Under the pieces are notes generated by a model that saw only the letters and a program-made list of their open reading frames with translations, did no database searches and was not told where the DNA came from. This document shows, piece by piece, positions 1 through 10,701 of a DNA stretch of 64,000 nt. The stretch lies in the NCBI GenBank assembly GCA_032718475.1, contig JAUCBJ010005590.1:1-64000 (forward strand), given 5' to 3'. How positions within the stretch are numbered: position 1 is the stretch's first letter; every line of letters starts with the position of its first letter. The translations under genes and the position numbers were made by a program. The DNA comes from Nemertoderma westbladi. Its lineage: Eukaryota; Xenacoelomorpha; Nemertodermatida; Nemertodermatidae.

Positions 1-606
1 TTAGAAATTTGAAGAGGGCAAAATGCACATTTCAATTGTTTATCCATCTCTTTATTATCCTAAAAACAATTTAAAATTAATATGAATATTGTTATATATA
101 TATATAATCAAAAAAAAATTCATAAGCTACTCAACACAAATAAAATATAATATCTAAACTTTAATTAATTTAATATTTTCAGAATGAGCTCGAATGAATC
201 AGTTGAGCTCTTTATATATATATATTTCAAGTTTCTACTTAGACCAACCAATCATAAATAACAGTTACATTGGAAACTAATATCATAAATAAAGTTGCTT
301 TTACAACTGAATTCTTTATAATAAAATCAAGTCTAAACCAAGATGTGTCTAATGCGTTTTTAATTTTCATTGATAAAGTAGGTTTTACATGCAAATGTTT
401 TATTATTATGGTGGTGTAAACTCACGCATTTACATGCGAATGTTTTATACCTAATCCCGTGCTCACATTAAACTATCACCAATATTTACTCAATAAAGTC
501 ACCTTTACATGCAAATACTTTATAATAATCACGCTTTGTGATAAAAAGTTACCTTTACAAGTCAGTGTGAAACTGAAAAAAAGAAAAGTCTCTAGTTAAT
601 AATAAA
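1..606. other. AT-rich non-coding flank with a diverged short repeat
   Basis: No coding exon is recognised. A motif resembling TTTACATGCAAAT followed by an ATRTTTTATA-like tail recurs three times in diverged form, around 384-404, 429-448 and 503-524. Two copies carry a perfect ATGCAAAT octamer (389-396 and 509-516). The stretch lies 3' of the minus-strand ORF that ends at 607. Whether the octamers act as POU sites or are only an old repeat cannot be told. Confidence 0.35.
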
Positions 607-1653
607 TCAATCTGATACTGTTTTTATATGTTCCTTATTGTAATCTGCTACCTCTTCACTTGCTTTTGTAACTTTTATTTTCTTTGTAGGTATAGAATCA
701 TTGTTGGGAATGGAAGATGATTGAGATGTAGATCTGCGCTTTCTATCACTCGAGGTCTCTTCGATGTATGTCTTTGGATTAAATGTGGATGAAACTACTT
801 CTGGAAATGACTTATTATCCTTAAACTTCCAAGTTGGTGGATATAGAATCACGAAACCGTCTGCTATATCAGTTGATGAAACCTTTAACATCATATCGTA
901 GAGAAACTCTATATGAGGTATGTCTTTATCGTAATGTAACTGTAAATATTTGCTTTCCTTGTCTGTAATAATTACTTTTTTTTCTTGTACATTTATTTTT
1001 ACTTTAAGTCGGTCAGATAAAGCTACTTTATCGTCCGTATCTAGCTCTGAAAAGACACCTTCGTTACTAATTTCATAATTCCATTCATACCACAATGAAT
1101 TTACTTCCGATGCTGTTAAGTTAAACCCATTATAATACCTAAGACCAATAGCATCAGAATATCTAGCTGAAATCTCCCATAGTCCCATATAAGTCGCTCC
1201 TTTATATTTGCTTACAAAACCAACAAAAGATGGGTTGGTTAAATTAACAACATAACACTGATTTATTATTTCGAGTGGTGGTGATAACAATTCTAATATT
1301 TCTGTCTTACTCTGAAGCAATAAATTAATGAGTGATTTGTTTAGAATTTGACATTTGCCTTGCTTCTGAATATATACGTTTTCAGTAATAACACAGGTGG
1401 AAATATTTAACTTTCCTCTTGTAAATTCTATATTAGGATAAATATTACCTCTTGAAACTGGTGATTCCTTTTGTCGGTTGAATAATATTTCTAAGACGTC
1501 TAGAAGGTAGAGTGTATCCAGGTAAGAGAAGCACGTTGTTACATTGCTATCGCATGAGAGTAATATAAAGTACTTGCCATAAACAATACTACAGGTATAT
1601 TTATTAAATGTAAATTTCCAAGTATTGCTTGAAGTTTTTTTAAATAAATCCAT
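607..1653 (-). CDS. Unidentified intronless ORF, 348 aa, with basic C-terminal tail
   Basis: One uninterrupted frame of 348 codons begins at an ATG at 1,653 and stops at 607, which is exceptional in such AT-rich DNA. I do not recognise the protein. It has no signal peptide or obvious membrane segment. Residues about 130-195 contain an aromatic and beta-rich stretch (KGATYMGLWEI, later GFNLTASEVNSLW) that loosely recalls the PC4/p15 single-strand-binding fold; this is only a visual resemblance. The C-terminus (about 300-335) is Ser-rich with DRKRRS and TKKIKV, which look like a bipartite nuclear signal. The absence of introns and the neighbouring gypsy fragment allow a transposon, viral or retrocopy origin, but a small host gene is equally possible. 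No poly-A tail or target-site duplication was seen. Confidence 0.55.
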   Translation of the reverse strand: MDLFKKTSSNTWKFTFNKYTCSIVYGKYFILLSCDSNVTTCFSYLDTLYLLDVLEILFNRQKESPVSRGNIYPNIEFTRGKLNISTCVITENVYIQKQGKCQILNKSLINLLLQSKTEILELLSPPLEIINQCYVVNLTNPSFVGFVSKYKGATYMGLWEISARYSDAIGLRYYNGFNLTASEVNSLWYEWNYEISNEGVFSELDTDDKVALSDRLKVKINVQEKKVIITDKESKYLQLHYDKDIPHIEFLYDMMLKVSSTDIADGFVILYPPTWKFKDNKSFPEVVSSTFNPKTYIEETSSDRKRRSTSQSSSIPNNDSIPTKKIKVTKASEEVADYNKEHIKTVSD

Positions 1654-2492
1654 AATTAGAATGAAAACTATTTTGAAAAATAAAAACTAAATAAATGATT
1701 ATTAGATTGTAAAACTTCGGTTTATATGGTTGCTTTAATACAGCAGAGTGACTTACAGTGAGGAATATAGTAGCTTCGTGTAACAGATGCAACGTGTACA
1801 GATAAATTTATTACATTAGCGTGAGTTAGAGAGTGAAATAGCAGTAACGTGTAACAGATGCAACGTAATCAATGCTAGCCCTGTCATTCTAACTTATATT
1901 CAACTTAGTTGATCGATCAGTTACAACGATAAAAGAAATTGATTATTATTAATAGTCAAATTAATGTATTCTACGCTATAGTAATTATGTTAAGGAACTA
2001 GAAGCTATTTATAAACATCTGCTACCGGTGATGAAGATGAAGAATTCAATGACTATGGTATAACTCAGATATTTATCGCCTTTTTCTCTCGAGGTTGGAT
2101 GGGGGAGTGAGTGGAGGAATGTGGGGAGTTATAATGGTCCCGAGTTCGAACCCTGTTGAATATTTTGTTATCTGAAAAATTGCAAAATTAAATTTAGTTA
2201 CTAGTGAAAAATAGTAGAAGTTACCTGTAGACACCTCTAGCGTCTGTAAAATAAAGGTTGGTAAATATGAAAATACTGGTTGCTGAAAAATTGCGATTTG
2301 AAAAATAGTAGAAGTTACCTGATGCTAAGTGTAGACACTCGAACACCTGTAAAATAAAGGCTTATGATTGGACGGATGAGTAGCGTTGGGGGACTAATAA
2401 CGCCTCTAGCGGAAGATGCGGGAACTTGAGAAGTTGCCATGGTTACGGATGAAATGCTGTCATCTGATTGGTTGAAATAATAACGACCACCG
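1654..2492. other. Non-coding spacer with a diverged direct duplication
   Basis: No exon is recognised. A segment with GAAAAATAGTAGAAGTTACC followed by a TGTAGACAC...CTGTAAAATAAAGG block occurs twice, at about 2,203-2,256 and 2,297-2,359. The second copy has a short insertion. A motif resembling an RNA polymerase III B box (GAGTTCGAACCC, about 2,141-2,152) is present, but no tRNA cloverleaf could be built around it. Confidence 0.3.
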
Positions 2493-5120
2493 CTAAAGGT
2501 TGAAATAGTGGCTTCTGATTGGACAGAGTACCAGAAATGGACGGTAATGATGGGCTACGGGTGACCATGGCCGGGTGTCATAGCATTGTATACTACTACT
2601 AATACCCCGCAACATTTTTTCCATAGCGCGTTGAAAAGATGCCGGAGCATTACATAACCCGAAGGCTAACACAATAAATTCATAAAACCCTGACGAACAA
2701 GTGAAAGCTGTTTTGGGAATATCATCATAGGATAACGGAATTTGCCAATATCCCATGGCTAAATCTAGGGAGGTAAAGTACTTTGAAGAACGCAAACGGT
2801 CCAATATATCCTCAATATGGGGAAGAGGATAATTATCTTTGACCGTGTAACTATTCAATTTCCGGTAGTCTACGCAAAACCGAACAGACCCATCGGGTTT
2901 CGCTGCTAGTACAATTGGGGAAGACCACGGACTCTGAGATGGCTGAATCACCCCCAAATCTAACATTTTCTTTATTTCCTTGGCCACAACTGCCTTTAAT
3001 TCGTGGGGAGTCCTGCGAAGTCCCTGTTTAATAGGCGCCGTGGTACCCGTATTAATACAATGTTCCGGTAAATCCGCTCTCCCAAATTCATCATCTGAGA
3101 GTTGGAATACATCGTGGTACTCTTTTAGTAGATTCAAAACCTCCGACTTTTGTTCTTCTGTCAAGTCCGTTTCCGATAAATCGATGCTGGATTCGAGTAC
3201 CTTCTCGCGTTCCTTTACATTCGTTATTACTGCCGATAAACCATCCGCAACCGAATCTAGAACATTGGTGTCCGTGACATCCGTATCCGTGATTTCCGTT
3301 AGATTAATTGTACCATTATCGGCAATTAAGTTCGTACATTTCCCAATAGTTAAACCTTCTGGAATAGATTTGTGGATGGAATCTAAATTTAGAATCCCCA
3401 ATAAACCGTAACCATCCTCCTCCAGTTCAAGAACGGCTCCCGTAGAACATAAACCGTATTCCGCTAACCCATCTGAAGGTTCAAATAAACATTGTCGAGA
3501 CGGGAGTTCTTTAAACTGTCCTTCAACCTGTACCTTTACAAAACTCGCTGTCCGTGGAGGAATTTGTTTTCCAACTAAAAGTGCACACAACCCGCTGTTG
3601 TTATTCCGTGTATCTGTAACACCCCGATCATCCGCTCCGATCTTTTCCCTCCAAGAATCTACAACCTTGGAAATCGAATCCATGGCAAAATCCGAATGGT
3701 TTATTTCTAATCGTTCCGTCCCGAAAATCGTGCGTTCCGCAGTCCTCAAAGAAACCCCTAACTTTGGTAAGGCATCCGTTCCAACTACAAAATCATGATC
3801 AAAATCTCGAACAACCCACAAAGTGATTGTTTCCGTAAAACCATCTAAAGTTACAGGGGCTTTAAATCTGGCGCATACATCTAGTTGGGCTCCAGTAGCT
3901 GAGCTTAAACGTAATAAATCCGAACTAGTATCCACAAGATGTCGTTGTGTACCCAGGAAAGATTTTGCAGGACCGTATCTTCTATCACGCGGACACTGCT
4001 CCTTCCAATGGAATTCGTTATGGAACCCAAGACTATCGCAGAATTTACACTTCGGTAATGGACGCGAATGAGGATTGAACGATGCAGAAGGTTGAAACGC
4101 AGGTGAATTTGAATTCGGTGTAAAACCATCTCTGTGTGGTTTATTCTCAGAATATTGATATCCGCTATTATTACTTCCATAAGGCGTCCGTTTAAAATTC
4201 TGTTGAAAATCCCGTGGACGACTACTAAACTGTTGAGAATTAAAACGCCGCGCTGATGCGTAATCATCAGCTGACACCGCTAACTGACTTAGAGATTTTA
4301 GTTTTCTATCTCGCAACCAAACTTGCAGATCATTAGGTACGCAATTGGAAAACTGTTCCATTAAAATTAATTCTTCTAATGGAATCATTTCTTCATCTTC
4401 ACCCGTAACCTGCTCATACACCCACCGCCTATAGGATTCCCGCATTCTCTCCGCAAACTCACTAAAGGATTCATTATCTCTTTTTCTGTCTCCCCGAAAC
4501 CGCAACCTCAAGTTCTCCGTATTTATGTCATATCGCGACCGAATTATCTCTTTCACCCTATCATAATCAGCAGCATCCTCATTAGAAAGGGTGGAAAAAC
4601 CTGCCAATGCTTTACCGGTTAGCCGACCAGCAAGCTGGGTGGACCAGACTGATCTGTCCCACCCTTGTAATGTGGCTGTCCGTTCAAAAACCGTAAGAAA
4701 GTGTTCAATGTCATCATTGACCGTTAAAGCCCGTAACATTGGCTTTGGGGGTTTAACTGTCGGGGTATCATTTTCCCGGAATGGTTCCCTTCCCCCAGCC
4801 CCGCCAACACCGAATGTGGTTCCCTGCGCCAATTGCTCGACCACCCCTTGCATATTTCTTTGCTGTTGAATAAGTACTGAGAATATTTCTTGTTGCTGTT
4901 GTAGTATGTTTAGCATTGGATCTACACCTCCAGATGCCGCCTCTGTGGGTAGTGAAATACCAAATGCCTTAAGTGACTTAGGTGGCAACCCTATTAAAAA
5001 GTTTACAACCTTCCTTTCTCTTCCCAGCAGAATCAAAATCAAATTGGCGACCAATCTCCCGCAGCCGATCAAAAGTAAATCCCTGTAATATCTCTTCCAT
5101 ACCGTCAAACCGTTGTACAA
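2493..5120 (-). pseudogene. Ty3/gypsy retrotransposon gag-pol fragment, truncated within RT
   Basis: An open frame of 875 codons reads as a Ty3/gypsy polyprotein. Residues about 125-295 are a gag capsid-like region (WSTQLAGRLTGKALAGF; EQFSNCVPNDLQVWL). Residues about 355-378 hold a Cys/His cluster (CKFC...H...C). A shortened protease-like region around 395-460 has DTSS where an active-site DTG/DSG is expected and ends FVVGTDALPKLG. Reverse transcriptase follows (WSSPIVLAAKPDGSVRFCVDYRKLN; YFTSLDLAMGYWQIPL; FGLCNAPASFQ). The frame breaks off just after the FQRAMEKMLRG region, so the YxDD motif, RNase H and integrase are missing. The last residues read through unrelated DNA with a TAGTAGTAG run near 2,592-2,603. 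No LTR pair was recognised. It is a dead fragment; the first about 60 residues may not be gag. Confidence 0.85.
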
Positions 5121-7060
5121 TTATTTCCGTATTTTTCCTTAGGCTTTAGGCCTACCGAATTTCAGAATTAGGCAACTCTAAACTGTCAGTCTGCCAATAC
5201 AGCAATACAACAATGAATAAATTACCGGTACCGTACTCACAATTCCGTAATTGATATCCGTTCCCAGTTCCGTAAAATGTATCCGATCCGTTACAGCGTT
5301 ACCGTTACCACCGTTTTACTACCGGTACCGGTATCCGTAAAATAATTTCCAAATTTTGGATTGTGTAGGTATCCGAAAAGCATGAGATCTGGATCTCGGT
5401 GGGAAGTTGTAAGCCCCCGTTTGCCGTACCCGCCGCTATCATGAAGTAATCAAATAATCTCTCAATCTAATATAATATATAATCTTATCTGAATATATTC
5501 ATAATCTCTAATACAGTCCTATCGGTACATAAATCCCATCTCGACTCCCAGACTCTCAGTCATATCTCCCAAAAGCCCTCTTCCATGGCCTACTCTGTAT
5601 CATCCTTACATATAATAAGGTGTTTTTTTTTTATAACTAACTACTTACTTTATTGCCCGTCTTCGCAAGGAATTGGTTGAGCAGGTTGGTCATGGTTGAC
5701 CACTTCCAAAAATAAAACAGTAACATGTTTTATAGACTTTCGTTTATTGTGACTTAATTAGGTTTAGATCAATTAAAAACACATTTCTTAAAGCAAATCA
5801 CTTGAACTAATTTAAATCTATAATGGAATGGGGTATGGGGATTACAGCTGTATAACTTTAAAGTATAATTATTTATATCGTATACTATAAAATAATTAAT
5901 TTCCAATAAAAGACAGGCTTGAAAATGATGTTTTTACCCTAACCAACCTAATTAATTTTAATTTAATTAATTAACTGCCATTATCTTAGCTTCTCGAAGG
6001 CCACACGCAAATTCAACTTGAAAAATTTCTAAACTTTTGCCAAACAACATGTGTACCAAGTTTGGATAGATTTCATTAAGATTTGGTTGAGTTGTTAACG
6101 TTTAAAATTGAACACAACAGAACAACAGACACACCGATTGAGTTAGTGGTACCTGTATGCTAAGCTCGCTTACTTTCGTCGCTCGCCCCACAACAGAGCA
6201 ACAGACACACCGATTGAGTTAGTGGTACCTGTATGCTAAGCTCGCTTACTTTCGTCGCTCGCCCCTCAACCTTTGGTTTGTGAAGTCTGGGTTGTTTTAA
6301 CTTTGATATTTTATAGCTTTTGTTGTATGGGTAATTTTTTTAGTGAAATTTTTTCTAATTAATTGTGGTATGTAGTTCGATCTCCTTGGTCACGATATGA
6401 TTTAAAGAAGTACTTACTTTATTGTCTGTATTCGCAAATAACTGCGTCTTCCATATTATGATGTTTATATAATTAATTAACTAAATGTACTTACCGGTTC
6501 TTTAGCCATCTGCCACCGCTAGGAATTGTTTTTATATGAATACATTATGACGTTATTCTTATTACAATTGGCGTTCTATCCAGCGCTTTAAGTGACTTTA
6601 AGATTGTTATTTTATCACCGACGGGAGATAAAGAGTTCCATATAACACACCCCCCCCCCCTGCGGTACTAACTTGAAGTTTGCGTGACCCCCATTAAGTC
6701 ATTGCCGCGGCATTGCGAATGCTAGATGAGGTTTACAGACTTCCGACAACGCAATACACGGTTATTAAACGCGGAATTACAGGGTGGGTTGACAATAGAA
6801 GAATAATATTATTTATGAGAGAGGCTTTTTTTTATCAATAATTAATGTGTGCTAGAGATAATTGGGCCTCTTGGTGGCGCCAAAATAATATAGAATCATT
6901 AAACTAGCAAAAATTAACACCGGACATTTAATTATAAATAGATAAACATATATATTACTAAATCTACTTCTAGAAGCAATTCTAAATAGGGGTACAAATA
7001 AAATATATATAATATATATATAATATACAGTACGGACAGAAAAATGGTTTAAGTCGTTGT
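5121..7060. other. Non-coding region downstream of CBP
   Basis: No exon is recognised. The part next to the gypsy gag (5,150-5,460) may be element leader or LTR, but no terminal repeat was found. A 76-bp direct duplication lies at about 6,112-6,265. A related motif CTTACTTTATTG occurs near 5,645 and 6,412. There is a C13 run at about 6,648-6,660. The rest is AT-rich with no recognisable content. Confidence 0.4.
6112..6265. repeat. 76-bp tandem duplication, two copies
   Basis: The segment starting CAACAGACACACCGATTGAG at 6,123 is repeated from 6,199, a period of 76 bp, and runs through CTTTCGTCGCTCGCCCC in both copies with almost no differences. It is probably a recent local duplication. Confidence 0.9.
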
Positions 7061-7534
7061 CTTTATTATTTCCTAGTTGTACCAGTTGTATATCAAAATA
7101 ATAGTCAAAGAAATGTCCACCATATATTCATTCTTTGAAAAAAACATCATGATCTATCTCTTACATATTTATACCGACTGCTAAAGCCATCAGGGCTCTA
7201 CTTATCGTACAACTTCGGTGACTGCAATGTATTACGTCTAACAGATACCAACTTCGAATAATTATTCCTTGAACACAAAATGGTCACAAAAATAGGCTAC
7301 AAAATGAAATTCTTATCCAATCGACGAACTGTTGAATAACGGTCGATGGCCTATAATATTATAAGATATGGTTAACAATACGAGATACATATCAGAATGT
7401 ATCGGTACTTATAAAATATACTTAGGTAAACTGTTATGCAGCTATTATTAATAATAAATATAAATATGGATGTGTACGTGTTGAGAGAGATCTCACACTA
7501 CTACAGTACATACATGGACGTAATTGAACGATGA

Positions 7535-7540
7535 TTTATT
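7535..7540 (-). terminator. Candidate CBP polyadenylation signal AATAAA
   Basis: AATAAA on the minus strand lies about 255 nt past the CBP stop codon. It is followed within about 30 nt by GT-rich sequence (TGTATGTACTGTAG). A further AATAAA lies at 7,062-7,067. The choice is inferred from sequence alone. Confidence 0.35.
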
Positions 7541-7795
7541 ATTGGTTAAATTATAGAGAAACCTAAGGGCAATACAATATCGCGTACCGGACGTCAGTGA
7601 AATACTTTCACTTTCAATCACATTGCTCGTAGCACCTCGTAAACTCGGAAATCTGTTTCAATCACACCCCATAAATATCTATACAGTAACGAAATTAAAA
7701 CGTACGTCTCTTATAGTTAGTGCACCAACCAATATAAAGTTCCTGGGCGAACATAATTATAAAATAAAAAGGTAAGGACATGTTCAAATTCCGCA

Positions 7796-10651
7796 TCATC
7801 TGTTCAAATTTTGAAAGAGTGGGTCCTCACTGGCTGGAGGAAACCGAGTCTGTTGGTTGTAAGGCCCGGGGGGGTAGACATGGGGGCCCTGGGGCGGAGG
7901 CTGACCCCCCATTAGCCATTGGTTGGGCGGCTGGATCAGCTGGCCACGTGGTTGCATCTGGGCGACCCCGGGCGGCGTGGCCGGCTGTTGCAGCCACTGT
8001 GGCGGCGGGCCCCCGCCACCGCTCTGGGGGCCCATGATGGACTGCCCCCCGGGGCCCCCTGCGGGGGGCACCACCACTGACGTGCCGGGGAGGCCCCCCG
8101 GCCCGCCCGCCGCTTGCTGTTGCTGCTGAGTTTTGTTTCGAAGAAACGCGGCCAACAAAGCGGGATTCGATTTGAGGATTTGAACAACTTTTTGTTGATG
8201 AGCTTGGTGATTAGGATTCGATTTTAAACTCGTCATAAGTTGTTGTAAAGTCTGGTTTGGAAATGTTTGGCGCATGTTAGACTGTTGCTGCATCACTTGC
8301 GGTGCCGGTAGCTGCATGGTTTGCTGTTGGGGTACAGAGTGCTGCATGGTTTGCTGCGGTGGCACAGTGTGCTGCATGACTTGAGTACCTGGGTGCTGTG
8401 GTTGTTGCTGCTGCATCGGTGGAGGGATTTGGTGTTGGTGCGAGAACTGCTGCATCATGCCGGGGAGACGCTGATAGCCTGCGGGGGCAGCTCCCGACAT
8501 CCCTTGAGGAAGTCCGCCTCGCGCTGCCAGCTGCGCGAGCCCCGCCGGACTGGGCGGCATCCGCTGCTGCAGCAGGTTCTGCGGAACCACGCCCCCTGAA
8601 CCGATCGAGGTCTGCGACAGAACCTGGGCCTGCCGTTGGATCTGGAGGACAGCCTGAACGGCCCCTATTGGCGCCCCACCGGGCCCCCCGGGCGGTTTCC
8701 CCCCTTGGATCGGACTCGCCACCATGTGGCCTCCCTGCAGCGGCAGCTGATTGGCCAACAAGCCGCCGATGGGACCGGCAGGGTGGTGCGTCGATTGCGC
8801 GTTCTCACTGGCTCCGGTAGGAGGCGCGCTAAGTCCTTGCATAGCGGCCATCCTCCGACGCATTAACTGATTCTGCTGCAAGCGCTGCTGGTATTGCTGC
8901 TGTCTGAGTTTTTGCTTTATATTAAGGCAGAAAGGTACAGGGCATCTCGCCTCCTTGCAATGCTTCGCGTGGTAACAACACAACGCGATTAATTGCTTAC
9001 ATATAGGACAAACACCGTTGGTTTTCCGTTTGCAACCCTTGGAGTGCTGCACGACTCGCTTCATCTTGTGGCAGCTGGGCAGCCGGCAGTTTGCATCGCG
9101 GCATTGACACGCGTGGACCAGGGATTGTATACAACGCTGGATGGACTGCCGACGATTCTCCTGCGGCGACGTGGTATCCTCTTGCGAATCCACGTCCAAA
9201 CCGAAGCCGAGTTTGTCCATCTTGTGTTCGTGATTAGCTTTAGGATAACATGAAACACAGAGATCGAAGTCCTCGCAGGTGAGACAATGGTAGCGGGTCT
9301 CCACGTTCACTTTGCACGCGTTGCACGTGTACATGAAGCGGTCGGTGGCGCTCTGGTGGATCTCGTGGAGGAAGGCGAGCGTAGAGAAGGTAGACCGTCG
9401 CAACGAAGAGAACTCCCAGTGCTTATCGCGACACATGGTGAGGAAGGCATCGCGACCGTCCATCAACTCGCAACCCATCAGCGGATCCGGATCGTTGATG
9501 CGATCCAACGAGAGACCCGGGGGAGATAACCGGATCACGAAGAACACCTCCTTGTGTTTCTCCATGGTGGAGTATACTTTGGACATGAGGTCGTTCCCAC
9601 CCATCGTTTGCCCTTTTCGTTTATTTTTATTCATAATTTTATTCTTTTTCTTCAACTTTTTACCCTTTTTCCCGTCGCCCGTGACGTCATCTTCTACGTA
9701 TTGCTGGGCGGCTGCCGCCTCCTCAGCGTCCAACTCTTTTATCGATTCTTCTAGAACATTCGGCCAGAAATCGCCCTCAAAGTAAGGGAACTGATGGGCT
9801 GAAGTAATTCCCTCCTCCTGCGCGTCCGACAGCACGTCTTTGTACTCGAATATTATTTTATCCGCGAGCGCCTTGTCCAACATGGTTCGGTACCACTCCT
9901 GCAGTCGCTTGGGTTTCGGGATTTTCTGCTCCAACGGGTGGCAATGGAAGATGTAGTCGTCGCCCTCGCTGGGCGGACATGCCCAGATGTGGCCGAACTT
10001 GTAGCCGAGTCTCTTGACGTACTCGAGATATGCGATGAGTATCTCGTGATAGACGCGCGTGCGCAGGAACTTGGGTTTGAAGAAGTGGACTGAGTCGAGG
10101 TAGCTGATGTATACCCGACCCGTGTTGGGGGGCGGACACTCCAAGCCGTACTCCTGCACGTGCATCCCGAAGAAACAAACCTCAAAGCCGTCGATTTCTT
10201 CGAAGGCGAACAGAGATTTCGACCGGTAGGGGAACGAATCTGGCATTAATTCTTCGAACCGCGAGAGCATTCCGGGTTGGACGTCGACTTGTTTGTCGGA
10301 GGACGAAATAACGCGAATATGGACGTCCCCACAATTGGGTTCCAAATCCTTGATGTACTTGTTGACTCGAGTCTCTATCCAATCTCCGAGTTTGGTGTGG
10401 GGGAGTCTCTTAGCGGTGAACTTATTATCTCGGCGTTTGGTGGCGGTGGCTTTCATACAATTCTTGCAAACGAATTCCGGCCAAATCGCGGTGTAGTAAA
10501 CAGAACAGATTTGGTGCAGCTTGCGACCGCACTCCATACAGTTGATGAATTGTTCCGGTTCTATGTGGTCGTTTTTGACTTCGTTAAACTGGGACTTGGG
10601 TATTGCACACTGCTGTTGGTTTGTATCATCGCCCACCATTATACTATCGCC
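7796..10651 (-). CDS. CREBBP: CBP/p300 exon 11: PHD part, HAT, ZZ, TAZ2, NCBD, C-terminus
   Basis: This is the last coding exon, residues 1,002-1,952 of the reconstructed protein. It starts after acceptor TATATTCCAG at 10,652 in phase 0, before the first in-frame ATG. It encodes the end of the RING/PHD module (CMECGRKLHQIC), then the histone and protein lysine acetyltransferase (about 1,090-1,440). The catalytic Tyr of LQEWYRTML (about 1,255) and the Trp of GHIWACPP (about 1,224) are kept. A Lys-rich autoacetylation-type loop follows (about 1,328-1,347). Next come the ZZ zinc finger (about 1,439-1,487), TAZ2 (about 1,502-1,595), an NCBD/IBiD helix bundle (about 1,803-1,842; ILKSNPALLAAFLR) and a Gln/Pro/Gly-rich tail. 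CBP is a nuclear coactivator that acetylates histones, notably H3K27. HAT through stop in one 2.86-kb exon is unusually unsplit. The GC-rich tail contrasts with the AT-rich introns. Confidence 0.97.
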   Translation of the reverse strand, partial: GDSIMVGDDTNQQQCAIPKSQFNEVKNDHIEPEQFINCMECGRKLHQICSVYYTAIWPEFVCKNCMKATATKRRDNKFTAKRLPHTKLGDWIETRVNKYIKDLEPNCGDVHIRVISSSDKQVDVQPGMLSRFEELMPDSFPYRSKSLFAFEEIDGFEVCFFGMHVQEYGLECPPPNTGRVYISYLDSVHFFKPKFLRTRVYHEILIAYLEYVKRLGYKFGHIWACPPSEGDDYIFHCHPLEQKIPKPKRLQEWYRTMLDKALADKIIFEYKDVLSDAQEEGITSAHQFPYFEGDFWPNVLEESIKELDAEEAAAAQQYVEDDVTGDGKKGKKLKKKNKIMNKNKRKGQTMGGNDLMSKVYSTMEKHKEVFFVIRLSPPGLSLDRINDPDPLMGCELMDGRDAFLTMCRDKHWEFSSLRRSTFSTLAFLHEIHQSATDRFMYTCNACKVNVETRYHCLTCEDFDLCVSCYPKANHEHKMDKLGFGLDVDSQEDTTSPQENRRQSIQRCIQSLVHACQCRDANCRLPSCHKMKRVVQHSKGCKRKTNGVCPICKQLIALCCYHAKHCKEARCPVPFCLNIKQKLRQQQYQQRLQQNQLMRRRMAAMQGLSAPPTGASENAQSTHHPAGPIGGLLANQLPLQGGHMVASPIQGGKPPGGPGGAPIGAVQAVLQIQRQAQVLSQTSIGSGGVVPQNLLQQRMPPSPAGLAQLAARGGLPQGMSGAAPAGYQRLPGMMQQFSHQHQIPPPMQQQQPQHPGTQVMQHTVPPQQTMQHSVPQQQTMQLPAPQVMQQQSNMRQTFPNQTLQQLMTSLKSNPNHQAHQQKVVQILKSNPALLAAFLRNKTQQQQQAAGGPGGLPGTSVVVPPAGGPGGQSIMGPQSGGGGPPPQWLQQPATPPGVAQMQPRGQLIQPPNQWLMGGQPPPQGPHVYPPGPYNQQTRFPPASEDPLFQNLNR

Positions 10652-10701
10652 CTGGAATATATTTAAATTATTATTTACATAATTGTGTGAAAAGTGACAC
10701 T

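Noticed and set aside
2096-2165. Possible tRNA or tRNA-derived SINE (B-box-like GAGTTCGAACCC); similar word at about 55,930
   Set aside because: No acceptor, D-arm or anticodon-arm pairing could be built; the B-box match alone is too weak.
2980-5088. Plus-strand ORFs opposite the gypsy fragment
   Set aside because: They are antisense shadows of the gag-pol frame without recognisable domains.
7780-10666. Numerous plus- and minus-strand ORFs overlapping the last CBP exon
   Set aside because: They are shadow frames of the GC-rich CBP coding sequence.
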